Shown here: positions 39,124-47,424 of the stretch, one piece after another
How positions within the stretch are numbered: position 1 is the stretch's first letter
Layout: each line of letters starts with the position of its first letter
Assembly (NCBI GenBank): GCA_003216955.1
Contig: QCHZ01000004.1
Span: 62,001-126,000 of the forward strand
Reading direction: 5' to 3'
DNA length: 64,000 nt
From: Prochlorococcus sp. AG-402-I21
GTDB lineage: Bacteria; Cyanobacteriota; Cyanobacteriia; PCC-6307; Cyanobiaceae
Notes under the pieces: model-generated
What the model saw: only the letters and a program-made list of their open reading frames with translations
Told to the model about the DNA's origin: nothing
The model's database searches: none
Program-made: the position numbers and the translations under genes

Positions 39124-39504
39124 TTGCAGACTGAAGCAAAACATTCTCTTTCAGGTAGTGTCATTCGTACTGACGCACCCAAAGATCATGATGGAGAAGC
39201 AAAAGATTTTGCTCCAACTGATTTATTAGCTTCTTCCTTGGGAACTTGTGTAATAACAATTATGGGTATTGAAGCAAAACGGAGAGGGTGGAAACTGGGT
39301 GAGATTAAAATTGATGTTTATAAGACAATGACATCAGAAGGTCCTAGAAAAATAAAGACTCTTTCACTAGAAATTTTTATGCCATTCGAATTAGATTCTA
39401 AAAAGTTTAAAATCCTTAAAAGAGTAGCTGAAGATTGCCCAGTAAAGCTTAATCTTGATACCTCTGTAGATATTAAGATGAATTGGAATCAAGCAAAAAT
39501 TTAA
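39124..39504 (+). CDS. OsmC family protein
   Basis: An OsmC/Ohr-type peroxiredoxin-like protein: TDAPKDHDGEAKDFAPTDL, LASSLGTCVITIMGIEAKRR with the first active cysteine, and DCPVKLNLDTSVDI with the second. The frame is open upstream to 39052 and encodes KISCKYLGDL, which matches the first strand of OsmC proteins. TTG 39124 is the only standard start and would cut that strand; a non-standard start such as ATC 39061 is possible. It would reduce organic peroxides. Confidence 0.82.
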   Translation: MQTEAKHSLSGSVIRTDAPKDHDGEAKDFAPTDLLASSLGTCVITIMGIEAKRRGWKLGEIKIDVYKTMTSEGPRKIKTLSLEIFMPFELDSKKFKILKRVAEDCPVKLNLDTSVDIKMNWNQAKI

Positions 39505-39534
39505 AAAAGTAATTAAATTATTTAACTACTTTTT
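39504..39534. terminator. bidirectional terminator between osmC-like and DoxX genes
   Basis: AAAAAGTA (39504-39511) pairs with TACTTTTT (39527-39534), with further weak pairing inside the loop. The hairpin overlaps both stop codons and has T-runs on either strand, so it can end both convergent transcripts. Confidence 0.55.
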
Positions 39535-39924
39535 AATTGTCTGATCATTAAAAAGTTTTTTTAGAGTGTTACCTTTTGAATTTTTTAGTCCAAGAAGTAA
39601 ACCTCCTATTATCCCAGCATTCATTAAAACAGCTTTTATTTGTAAAGGTGAAAAATGAAAAATAATTGTTGTTGGAATTATAAATATTAGGAGAAGATAT
39701 GCACCTAATCTTTGCTTAAATCCTGTGATAAAAAGTATTGAGCCAAAAATCAAGCAAAAGATTGCCGAAATTAATAAAAATGTAGCTAAAGTATTAGGTA
39801 TACTTTTATTTGAGATTACTTCAACAGTCCTTTCAAAATTTATTATTTTACCAGGGATGGCATATATAAATATGCCTGAGATTAATACTCTTCCAATCAA
39901 ATTTTTTATTTGCTCAAAGCTCAT
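39526..39924 (-). CDS. DoxX family membrane protein
   Basis: A 132-residue membrane protein with four hydrophobic helices. DoxX features are LIGRVLISGIFIYAIPGKI at the start and FHFSPLQIKAVLMNAGIIGGLLLG at the end. Family members are linked to quinone or thiol redox processes, but the role here is unknown. It converges on the OsmC gene. Confidence 0.8.
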   Translation of the reverse strand: MSFEQIKNLIGRVLISGIFIYAIPGKIINFERTVEVISNKSIPNTLATFLLISAIFCLIFGSILFITGFKQRLGAYLLLIFIIPTTIIFHFSPLQIKAVLMNAGIIGGLLLGLKNSKGNTLKKLFNDQTIKK

Positions 39925-40136
39925 TTACAGTATTTGGGTAAAAGTTGATTGTTCTTTGTAATTCGAAAGGTATAAAATTTGATAAGATTATTCTTATTAT
40001 GTAATATATATTTTGTTTCTGTGGAAATGCATCGATTCCTTTGACTTACTATTTTAAATTGTATTTCTTTTTTGTGAAAGCAATCAAAATACAAATATAT
40101 TGCTATCTTGTTCTATAAATTATTTTGTGTTTTATA

Positions 40137-40268
40137 ATGACAAGGGAATGGGACTCAGGACCAAAATTCTACAAGAAGGGTTCTTTTCATAATAAAATTG
40201 GCATGATATTACTTTGGATATTTATATGTTTGGCCTTAATTCAAATATGTATAATGATTCTTAGTTGA
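40137..40268 (+). CDS. small single-span membrane protein (43 aa)
   Basis: MTREWDSGPKFYKKGSFHNK is followed by a hydrophobic helix (about 22-43, IGMILLWIFICLALIQICIM) to the end. The positive-inside pattern suggests a cytoplasmic N-terminus. Preceded by an AT-rich spacer. No family name. Confidence 0.5.
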   Translation: MTREWDSGPKFYKKGSFHNKIGMILLWIFICLALIQICIMILS

Positions 40269-40370
40269 ATTATTTACATAATTATTTAATATAAATTCAA
40301 TCATAAGTTTATATACTAAGTTAATGTAAAAAGTTAATTTTGTTTCAATTTATCTAAGTTAGGTTTAATT

Positions 40371-40619
40371 ATGATCCTTCTCAAAATTACTAATGCATCT
40401 GATGTGGTCGCTTCTAAAGCAGGTAAGTTATTTGAGAAAATGACTCCAGAAATGATTGATCAGAAATTAGTAGAGAGTCAGGTTATTCAGCAAATGATTG
40501 ATCAACTTCAATTAGAGGGACTAAAAGGTCAAATTTCTAGTGTGAAAGGGCTTGATTTGAGTGATGATACTTTAATAACTAAAAGTAGTTTTAAAATTAG
40601 GAGTACTAAGACCTTTTGA
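40371..40619 (+). CDS. conserved hypothetical protein (82 aa)
   Basis: Starts MILLKITNASDVVASKAGKL. It is soluble and helical, with EKMTPEMIDQKLVESQVIQQ in the centre and a basic C-terminus. No motif allows a function. It is a separate gene with its own upstream spacer. Confidence 0.55.
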   Translation: MILLKITNASDVVASKAGKLFEKMTPEMIDQKLVESQVIQQMIDQLQLEGLKGQISSVKGLDLSDDTLITKSSFKIRSTKTF

Positions 40620-40853
40620 ATTGAAAATTACTTAAAAGTATTGACTCAGTTTATTTAAAAAAAATTAAGCATATAGAGCTAGTTTTGGTAGATTTTCTAG
40701 CGTTATTTGTTTTTTAGTATGTCTTTTAACATATGATTTTGCTTAATATTCTTGAAGCTTTTCTTATGAAAACTTAATTATTTACTATTAAGAAGAGAAT
40801 CGTTTTAACCGCTAAGAATTATCTATTGTTAATCATATAAATAAGGAATTAGT

Positions 40854-41615
40854 TTGGGTTTTGGTGCCCCAAAAATTAGCAACGAAGAAGAGCGCTTAAG
40901 AGCTCTTGCTGAGTACAGAATCTTAGGTACACAACCTGAGCAATGCTATGACGATATAACGAAAATCGCTTCTTTAACTTGCGAAACTCCTATTTCTTTA
41001 ATGAGTTTGGTAGATACAGACAAGCAATGGTTTAAATCAATGTGTGGTTTTGAGACGAAAGAAACATCACGAGACGTTTCTTTTTGCGCTCATGCAATTG
41101 CTAGTCCAGAACCATTGATTATTGAGGATGCTTTATTAGATGAGCGTTTTAGAACAAATCCTTTGGTAGTTGAGGAGCCAAAAATTCGATTATACGCTGG
41201 GTTTCCATTGCAAACCCCAAATGATCAGCGAATAGGCACTCTCTGCGTGATTGATAGAAAGCCGGGACATTTGTCTGATAAACAGCATCAAATTATGGAG
41301 GCATTATCTAGACAGGTTGTTACCTTATTGGAACTTCGTAAAAGATCTATTCGTCTTCTTGATGCTCTAACCCATATGCATAAAACGGAGGGTATCTTAA
41401 CGACATGTTCATATTGCAAAGAGGTCAGGGATTCGGATGGTGAGTGGCAGCATCTAGAAAAATACCTTTCAAAAATCGCAGATATTCGTTTTAGCCATGG
41501 GATTTGCGATTTATGCATGGAGAAGCACTTTCCAGATGTATTGGAAGTTTGGAGTGATGAAAAACTTAATTTAAATAGTAAAAAAAACAAGCCAGAATGC
41601 AAAAAAAGTAGTTAG
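40854..41615 (+). CDS. GAF-domain protein with C-terminal CxxC zinc-like module
   Basis: A 253-residue soluble protein with a TTG start behind AAGGA. Residues about 10-160 are a GAF domain (ERLRALAEYRILGT, SLMSLVDTDKQWFKSMCGFE, FCAHAI, RFRTNPLVVEEPKIRLYAGF). The C-terminal 70 residues have CSYCKEVRDSDGEWQHLEKYL and HGICDLCMEKHFPD, the two CxxC pairs found after sensor domains in bacterial signalling proteins. No kinase or cyclase domain is present, so it likely acts as a sensor or partner protein. Confidence 0.82.
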   Translation: MGFGAPKISNEEERLRALAEYRILGTQPEQCYDDITKIASLTCETPISLMSLVDTDKQWFKSMCGFETKETSRDVSFCAHAIASPEPLIIEDALLDERFRTNPLVVEEPKIRLYAGFPLQTPNDQRIGTLCVIDRKPGHLSDKQHQIMEALSRQVVTLLELRKRSIRLLDALTHMHKTEGILTTCSYCKEVRDSDGEWQHLEKYLSKIADIRFSHGICDLCMEKHFPDVLEVWSDEKLNLNSKKNKPECKKSS

Positions 41616-41680
41616 TTGCTTCCTATACTTTTGATTAATATATAAATACTTCTAAAACTTATTGAACGAAAGTTTAAAAT

Positions 41681-42547
41681 ATGATTGGCTTATTTGCGGC
41701 AATATCTGCCGTAATATCATGGACTTTTGCTTGTTCTATTTGGCGTAGAGAATCCGAAAAATTGTTACCTAGGCAAATCAATATTTATAAAAATGTTCTT
41801 GCTTCAATATTTTTTTTACCAGTTGCCCTAACGATAAGTTGGTTTACTGATTTTTTTTCTATATTTGTTTTAATGATAAGTGGAATAGTTGGTATTGCTA
41901 TAGGGGATACTTTATATATAAATTCATTAAAAAGAATAGGAACTAGAAAAACACTTTCATTCGAGGCATTAACGCCAATAATTGCTACTGCTTTAGGAAC
42001 ACTTAGTATAAATGAGATTTATCCTCAAAAAGTATGGATAGGGACTTTTATTGTCTCCTTTTCTTTATTAATGATTTTACGTCAAAATACATTACAAAAT
42101 GAGGACTCTAGAGAATCTGATTTTCTTGGGATCCTCTGCGCATTGGGTTCGGTCTTTTGTGCTGTTTTGGCAGCTTTAATGTCAAGAGTAATTTTAATCA
42201 GCTCTACATTAACCCCCATACAAACAACTGAAATTAGACTTTTATCCGCATCAATATTTTTATTTTTAATTTTTAAAAAAGACTTCTTGGATCTTCTTAA
42301 TAATCGATCAATAACTAAACAAAATCATTCAAGTTTAATTTTATCTACCTTACTTGGTACTAATTGCGGAATATTATTTCAACAGATAGTTTTTAAATTT
42401 TTGCCTATTGGTATTGGTTGGACATTGTTAAGCCTTTCTCCTATTTTTGCACTTTTTATTTCAAATAGAGAGGGGGATAAAATAAATAAATTAACAATTT
42501 TTTATTCTTTTTTATCTTTTATTGGAGTTGCTATTACTTTGATTTAG
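41681..42547 (+). CDS. EamA/DMT-superfamily transporter
   Basis: A 288-residue protein of about ten membrane helices made of two repeats, as in the drug/metabolite transporter family. The repeats are recognisable by ISGIVGIAIGDTLYINSLKR in the first half and LGTNCGILFQQIVFKFLPIG in the second. Substrate unknown. Its end overlaps the convergent 81-residue gene by four bases. Confidence 0.8.
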   Translation: MIGLFAAISAVISWTFACSIWRRESEKLLPRQINIYKNVLASIFFLPVALTISWFTDFFSIFVLMISGIVGIAIGDTLYINSLKRIGTRKTLSFEALTPIIATALGTLSINEIYPQKVWIGTFIVSFSLLMILRQNTLQNEDSRESDFLGILCALGSVFCAVLAALMSRVILISSTLTPIQTTEIRLLSASIFLFLIFKKDFLDLLNNRSITKQNHSSLILSTLLGTNCGILFQQIVFKFLPIGIGWTLLSLSPIFALFISNREGDKINKLTIFYSFLSFIGVAITLI

Positions 42548-42789
42548 ACCTCAAAGTAATCATTCTCCTGCCAATATTCATCTGGATCATCTTCGACGTC
42601 TGGTGGATCTTCTAGTTCTCCAGGTTTTTCACCTAGTAGTATGAGCAATCCTTCCAAATATCTCATTTCTGAAGGGTCATCTGATTTATCAAGGCGATCC
42701 TTGACTTTTTTAGCAACTTGAGGATCACCTTGCTCAACAGCTTTTGTTAATAAATAAATAGGATCGCTTTTAGGGTCTATTTCTTTCAT
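42544..42789 (-). CDS. conserved hypothetical acidic protein (81 aa)
   Basis: A strongly acidic soluble protein: MKEIDPKSDPIYLLTKAVEQ then DDPSEMRYLEGLLILLGEKP and a tail of Asp/Glu with PPDVEDDPDEYWQENDYFEV. No family recognised. Convergent, overlapping four bases with the DMT transporter gene. Confidence 0.6.
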   Translation of the reverse strand: MKEIDPKSDPIYLLTKAVEQGDPQVAKKVKDRLDKSDDPSEMRYLEGLLILLGEKPGELEDPPDVEDDPDEYWQENDYFEV

Positions 42790-42836
42790 TTTAATTAGAA
42801 ATTATTTAGGTAGTTTGGATTTAGTCTTTCATATTT

Positions 42837-43277
42837 TCAAGATAAACTTCTATCAGTTGTTCCCGGATAGAAAAGAGTATTTTGATCAATATTAATTGCT
42901 GAAAACTTTATAGGTTCCCAAAATAAATCTCTTGTAATCAAAAAACGAATATCTTTCTCTTTTAAAAATTTCTCATTGACAAGTTCCTGCAGTACTTTTA
43001 TCGAGATTTCTCCCCATTTACTGGAATTAGTTAACCAAGTGTCCATTTCCCAAACAGGTTCAGAATTTATTATTTGAAATCCAAAGGCTTTTTCCCTGTT
43101 TTCTGATATCTCGGAAAGGTACCAATCACCTACAACTCCATAAAGGTGACAATAAATTAAATCATCAATCGAACCTTTACTGTTGCCTGATATCGACTTC
43201 ATCAATTTAGCTGTTGACTCTGGAACGAGAACAAGTGGATTTTGGTTTTGTTCAGACAAAATAAGATGAATGTACAA
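42837..43277 (-). CDS. hypothetical protein (146 aa)
   Basis: TTG-started frame, MYIHLILSEQNQNPLVLVPE, with later segments DDLIYCHLYGVVGDWYLSEI and FLITRDLFWEPIKFSAINID. It is a soluble alpha/beta-looking protein without signal or membrane segments. The start is uncertain. It lies 47 bases after the 81-residue gene's start region on the same strand. Confidence 0.55.
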   Translation of the reverse strand: MYIHLILSEQNQNPLVLVPESTAKLMKSISGNSKGSIDDLIYCHLYGVVGDWYLSEISENREKAFGFQIINSEPVWEMDTWLTNSSKWGEISIKVLQELVNEKFLKEKDIRFLITRDLFWEPIKFSAINIDQNTLFYPGTTDRSLS

Positions 43278-43373
43278 CCCTTTTTATAAAGGATTTAATA
43301 CCTAATTATATTTTTTAAAAAGTAGATTTAGTTCTTTAAATTTCTTATGTAATAAACTTTCTAATATTAAGCT

Positions 43374-43682
43374 TCATTGATCTGATTCTGTTGCTTTTAG
43401 TGCTTGTAAAGCCATATTTATATGGGCGCCCATAGCCCCAAAGGCCATAAGAGATTTAGGATTTCTATTTTCAGTTAAAACTTTTTGTTCCCTATTCATA
43501 ATTAGTAATATTTTTCGGCTTGTTTCTGTCCATTCTTTGATTAAATCCTTGAATTCTTGATTTTCTTTTATTTGATTATTTTCAGAGGTATTAATTGAAG
43601 ATATATCTTTTTTGGCTTTGATCAAGAAGTCATGTAATTCCTTATGACTTATGGCATTTTGAGAGAATTGGTTGTTATTCAA
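43374..43682 (-). CDS. hypothetical helical protein (102 aa)
   Basis: Starts MNNNQFSQNAISHKELHDFL. Long amphipathic helices rich in Lys, Glu and Asn are followed by NRNPKSLMAFGAMGAHINMA near the end. No motif recognised. It precedes the murD gene region on the same strand, but the spacer of about 95 bases makes a shared transcript uncertain. Confidence 0.55.
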   Translation of the reverse strand: MNNNQFSQNAISHKELHDFLIKAKKDISSINTSENNQIKENQEFKDLIKEWTETSRKILLIMNREQKVLTENRNPKSLMAFGAMGAHINMALQALKATESDQ

Positions 43683-43776
43683 CTTATTTCTATAGATTTG
43701 TACTTAAACTATCATGGAATTAACTTTCTCCAAGGGTGGATCTCCGACCAAATCTAATTCGTTTTTTATTATTATT

Positions 43777-45186
43777 TCATTTGATATCTCTATACTTTTT
43801 AACTAGTTTTTTGAAATGATCTCCTCTTTCCTCGTAGTTTTGGTATTGATCAAAACTTGCACATGCTGGAGATAATAGTATGCTTTTTGAATTTGTTTTC
43901 TTTCCTATATCTATAGATGCGATAGTTGCTTCTTCTAGATTTTGTTTGACAATTATTTTCCCTGTATAAGAATACATTAATAATGCTTCCTTTAAGTTAT
44001 TTGCACTATGTCCAAATAAAACTATCCCATTAGTAGATTGTTTTATTTGTTTAATCCACGGCAAATAATCTCCTTTCTTTTGTATGCCACCAGCGACTAA
44101 AATTATTGGATGAGGAATAGATTTTAAACCAGTTAGTGAAGAGTCGAAATTAGTTGCTTTGCTATCGTTATAAAAACCTAAATTGTTTAGCTTCCCTAAA
44201 TACTCTAATCTATGTGGGATTGACTGAAATGAATTTATAGATCTAGCTATTGATGAATGATCAAGACCTATTTCTCTTGCTGCTGCTGTCACAAGCAAGA
44301 GGTTTTGCAAATTATGTCTACCGGGTATCTTAAGTATAGAACTGTGAAATAGTTGTTTTTGCTCTTCAATTATGTAACCTTTTTGATCGATCCAGAATTT
44401 TGGATATTGATCATAGAAGGACTTTTGATTTGTACCAACCCATATACCTTTAGGTAATTCTTTTCTTTTACTAGATAAATATTTATCATCAGAATTATAA
44501 ATACGAATAGATGATTTCTCTAGTAAACTTCTCTTTATTTTGAAATAAGTTTCTATATCATTATGCCTTTCTAAATGATCAGGTGTAAATGTTGTCCATA
44601 TACCTATTGTAGGTGCTACTTTTGGTGAACTTTCAATTTGATAACTACTTAATTCTAATACTAGCCAGTTTAACTCTTGGTAATTATTTTTCATACTCTC
44701 TAAAGCAATATTGGATAATGCTTTTCCAATATTCCCTCCCATTTCAGTAATTAAATTATTTAATTTAAGAACATGATTAAGCATATTGGTGACGGTGGTT
44801 TTACCATTAGTGCCAGTTATACCAATAGATGAGATATGATTTAATCTTTCCCAAGCTAATTCTACTTCTCCCTGAATATTGATATTTTTACATCTTAGCT
44901 CTTTGAGCGCTAGATGCTCCCAATCTATTCCAGGACTTACAGTGATAGAACTAATTTTTTCTATCCATGGCGTGAAATTACTAATATTAAGAGGCTCGCC
45001 TAATAAAACAACCTTGATTCCTTCCGATTTTAATTTGTTAGATATATTTAGTAGTTTTTCGTTTGAATTGTTTTCTAATACTAAAACATTCTTGCCCTCT
45101 GATTTAAGTAGTTTTGCTGCACTTATTCCTGAGCTTCCTAGTCCAAGTACAATATGTATTTGATTTGATTGTTTTTGTTTTGACAA
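43777..45186 (-). CDS. murD: UDP-N-acetylmuramoylalanine-D-glutamate ligase
   Basis: Adds D-glutamate to UDP-MurNAc-L-Ala in peptidoglycan synthesis. The 469-residue protein has the N-terminal Rossmann motif VLGLGSSGISAAKLL and the Mur ligase ATP loop GITGTNGKTTVTNML. ELSSYQIESSP, FTPDHLERHN and NDSKATNFDSSLTGL follow. The length fits the family. No other mur gene is adjacent. Confidence 0.95.
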   Translation of the reverse strand: MSKQKQSNQIHIVLGLGSSGISAAKLLKSEGKNVLVLENNSNEKLLNISNKLKSEGIKVVLLGEPLNISNFTPWIEKISSITVSPGIDWEHLALKELRCKNINIQGEVELAWERLNHISSIGITGTNGKTTVTNMLNHVLKLNNLITEMGGNIGKALSNIALESMKNNYQELNWLVLELSSYQIESSPKVAPTIGIWTTFTPDHLERHNDIETYFKIKRSLLEKSSIRIYNSDDKYLSSKRKELPKGIWVGTNQKSFYDQYPKFWIDQKGYIIEEQKQLFHSSILKIPGRHNLQNLLLVTAAAREIGLDHSSIARSINSFQSIPHRLEYLGKLNNLGFYNDSKATNFDSSLTGLKSIPHPIILVAGGIQKKGDYLPWIKQIKQSTNGIVLFGHSANNLKEALLMYSYTGKIIVKQNLEEATIASIDIGKKTNSKSILLSPACASFDQYQNYEERGDHFKKLVKKYRDIK

Positions 45187-45475
45187 TTTAATTTAGATTT
45201 TAATGTAAATAGCTTTTCTAGTTACTAGTTAGCTGTTACTTTAGGACAGATTTGATTTCATGCAATTTTAACTACTCTTTAATACAAAATATTTTTATAT
45301 TAGTCTTTGTTTGATTTTTAAATAAAGATATTTAACTAATTACTGTTTGAATACGCCTTCTAATATACGTATTGGAAAATTTTTAAATTATTTTTAATAA
45401 CATTAAAAAAACGTTAATACCTCTGGCGTTATTCTTTAAAAGTTGTTTTGATACAAATGCACTTGCTTCTTTTTA

Positions 45476-45622
45476 ATGGCTGCAAAAATTGAGGGTATTG
45501 AAATTTTAAAACAAAAAGAAATTCCAGAGCCAATGAATGTCGATTATTCTCTAAATGGTTTGGTAGATCAGAGTGAGAGTGAAATTACATGGATTCAACT
45601 TCATCAAATGTTTGATAAGTAA
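45476..45622 (+). CDS. small hypothetical protein (48 aa)
   Basis: MAAKIEGIEILKQKEIPEPM then NVDYSLNGLVDQSESEITWI and a short end. It is soluble and acidic, with no cysteine or membrane segment. The sequence composition looks coding, and the gene stands alone beside tRNA-Val. No family recognised. Confidence 0.5.
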   Translation: MAAKIEGIEILKQKEIPEPMNVDYSLNGLVDQSESEITWIQLHQMFDK

Positions 45623-45689
45623 AGATTTTAAAAACTTTCTCTATTACTTTTAATTTGAGAAATGTTTATTCCATTGAATATTGGTGAAT

Positions 45690-45760
45690 GGGCGATACTG
45701 GAATCGAACCAGTGACTCCTACCGTGTCAAGGTAGTGCTCTACCTCTGAGCTAATCGCCC
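45690..45760 (-). tRNA. tRNA-Val (anticodon GAC)
   Basis: The minus strand folds into a full cloverleaf. The acceptor stem is GGGCGAT with ATCGCCC, the D arm GCTCAGAGGTAGAGC, the anticodon arm CTACC-TTGACAC-GGTAG with anticodon GAC, and the T arm ACTGG-TTCGATT-CCAGT. It is 71 bases long and the CCA end is not encoded. Confidence 0.97.
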
Positions 45761-45828
45761 TTGCAAATCAATTTAGAATTCAAGTTTTATTACCCTCAAT
45801 GAAGTTAGCAGGCAATAGGACCTAATAA

Positions 45829-46617
45829 TCATTGCCTTAGTAATTTGATTCTCCAACGCTCTTTTTTCGTTTTGTCAATATTTAAAATTTTAAGTGAACC
45901 TCTTTTCTCTAAATGAATAAGGTCTCCAATATTTACAGATTTGCTTGGCTGATCATTCAAGGCCCAGTTAAGTCGCAAAAATCCTTTCTTGATTTGCGTG
46001 GTTATTTTTGATCTGGATAATCCAAAACCCGCAGAGGCTATAGCGTCAATCCTGGTAGAGGCTTCAACCGTATTGATTACTTTCTCTGGCCTATTAAAAG
46101 GGATCTCCATCTCGCTTAAATCTAATGCTTGGATTGATATTTCAACTTCTCTTAGATTTCCAATCTTTTGATTTAATGAATCAGCACATTTTTTTGAGCA
46201 GACAGCTTGAGCTCCTCTATCTCTTATTACCCAAATGTCTCCAATTTCATCTTCTTTTGCATGAAGTCCATTTAAGACATCTCTAAAATCATTTTGTTGA
46301 GCTCTATCAAAAAGAAAATTACCTTTAATACAAATACCTTTTAGAGGAATATCGATAGAGTTAGAGATAATCTCATCTTCTGATCTTAGAAAACATATTC
46401 TTTTGCGTTCTGCGCCCGGGAAACCTCCTTCATAAAGAAGTCTTAGATCACTTAAATTACTAAATTTATTTTTAACTTCCTCTATTAATTGTGCTGATAC
46501 AAAAGGTGACCATATTGCCTCTCTATTATTTAAAGCTTTTTCTGCATAGTAAAGCAAAGTCTCTAACTCCTTTCTGAATTTACTTTTAAATAGAATTTTT
46601 TCTCTTGGAAGATGCAT
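45829..46617 (-). CDS. S4-domain RNA-binding protein (YlmH / PSII S4 type)
   Basis: A 262-residue protein whose C-terminal 70 residues are an S4 domain (TRIDAIASAGFGLSRSKITT, NIGDLIHLEKRGSLK). The N-terminal part (YYAEKALNNREAIWSPFVSA, GGFPGAERKRICFLRSEDE) is the YlmH-like domain. Cyanobacterial members are often annotated as photosystem II S4 domain proteins. The link to photosystem II is by name in homologues; here it is only family-based. Follows tRNA-Val on the same strand. Confidence 0.82.
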   Translation of the reverse strand: MHLPREKILFKSKFRKELETLLYYAEKALNNREAIWSPFVSAQLIEEVKNKFSNLSDLRLLYEGGFPGAERKRICFLRSEDEIISNSIDIPLKGICIKGNFLFDRAQQNDFRDVLNGLHAKEDEIGDIWVIRDRGAQAVCSKKCADSLNQKIGNLREVEISIQALDLSEMEIPFNRPEKVINTVEASTRIDAIASAGFGLSRSKITTQIKKGFLRLNWALNDQPSKSVNIGDLIHLEKRGSLKILNIDKTKKERWRIKLLRQ

Positions 46618-46753
46618 GTAGAGAGAATGCGTTTTCTTGTTTTATATATACTAAACGATTTATTCTTCTTTAGTTTGAGAAAAAAGTATTCAATCTTGGT
46701 AGAAAAATTATCAATTTTTGATTCATTTTTAATATATATTATTTAATTTATTT

Positions 46754-47320
46754 TTATTCTTTGCTTATTGTAATTATATCTAGATTGCCAGTCTCTTTTA
46801 GAATTGCCCAAGGCGGTTCTATTTCTATTGGTAATTCCAGAATTAAAAGCCAAAAACCTTCTTCACTTTTTTTCCGAATAGCTCTCAAATCATCAACTGT
46901 TTCTTGGTTAATGCCTCCAGCTGAAAAAAAACTTCCCAGCGCTCCTGAGATCATTCCAACTAGGCCACCTAAAAGCTTTTCTAATTGATTTGGGAATCCC
47001 ATATCTGCAAATGTTTTCAGATCGGTCATTTGAGAAAAGCTTAGGCCTGCAATAAAACCAAAGGGTATTAACCATGTTGCTAAAGTTTTTTGGCGATCCT
47101 TTCGAGCAAGAGTTGGATTCAAAAGCTTGATATTATTAAAACTTGATTGATTGGTAAATACTTCTTCAAATGAGTCTAAATTGACTTTCTCATTGTCCGA
47201 TTTATTATCCAATGGTTCTACAAGATCGCAATTAAGGATAGGTGTTTGAGCTTCTTTCAATTTGAGTAGCAACTCTTTTGCTGGGTTCTTTTCTTTTAGG
47301 ATGATGACGTATGTGGACAC
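46754..47320 (-). CDS. conserved hypothetical membrane-associated protein (188 aa)
   Basis: Starts MSTYVIILKEKNPAKELLLK. Two hydrophobic stretches in the middle (ATWLIPFGFIAGLSF and KLLGGLVGMISGALGSFF) suggest membrane contact, and a beta-rich end holds FWLLILELPIEIEPPW. No family name can be given. Divergent from serA with a 104-base spacer. Confidence 0.6.
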   Translation of the reverse strand: MSTYVIILKEKNPAKELLLKLKEAQTPILNCDLVEPLDNKSDNEKVNLDSFEEVFTNQSSFNNIKLLNPTLARKDRQKTLATWLIPFGFIAGLSFSQMTDLKTFADMGFPNQLEKLLGGLVGMISGALGSFFSAGGINQETVDDLRAIRKKSEEGFWLLILELPIEIEPPWAILKETGNLDIITISKE

Positions 47321-47424
47321 TAATTAGCTCCTTGAAATGTTTGGATATTCAATCCTGCTCAACATAATTCTGGTCAGCGGCAAATAGATCACTAAAGTTC
47401 AGATCGGCACGTTTATCGCCTTTA

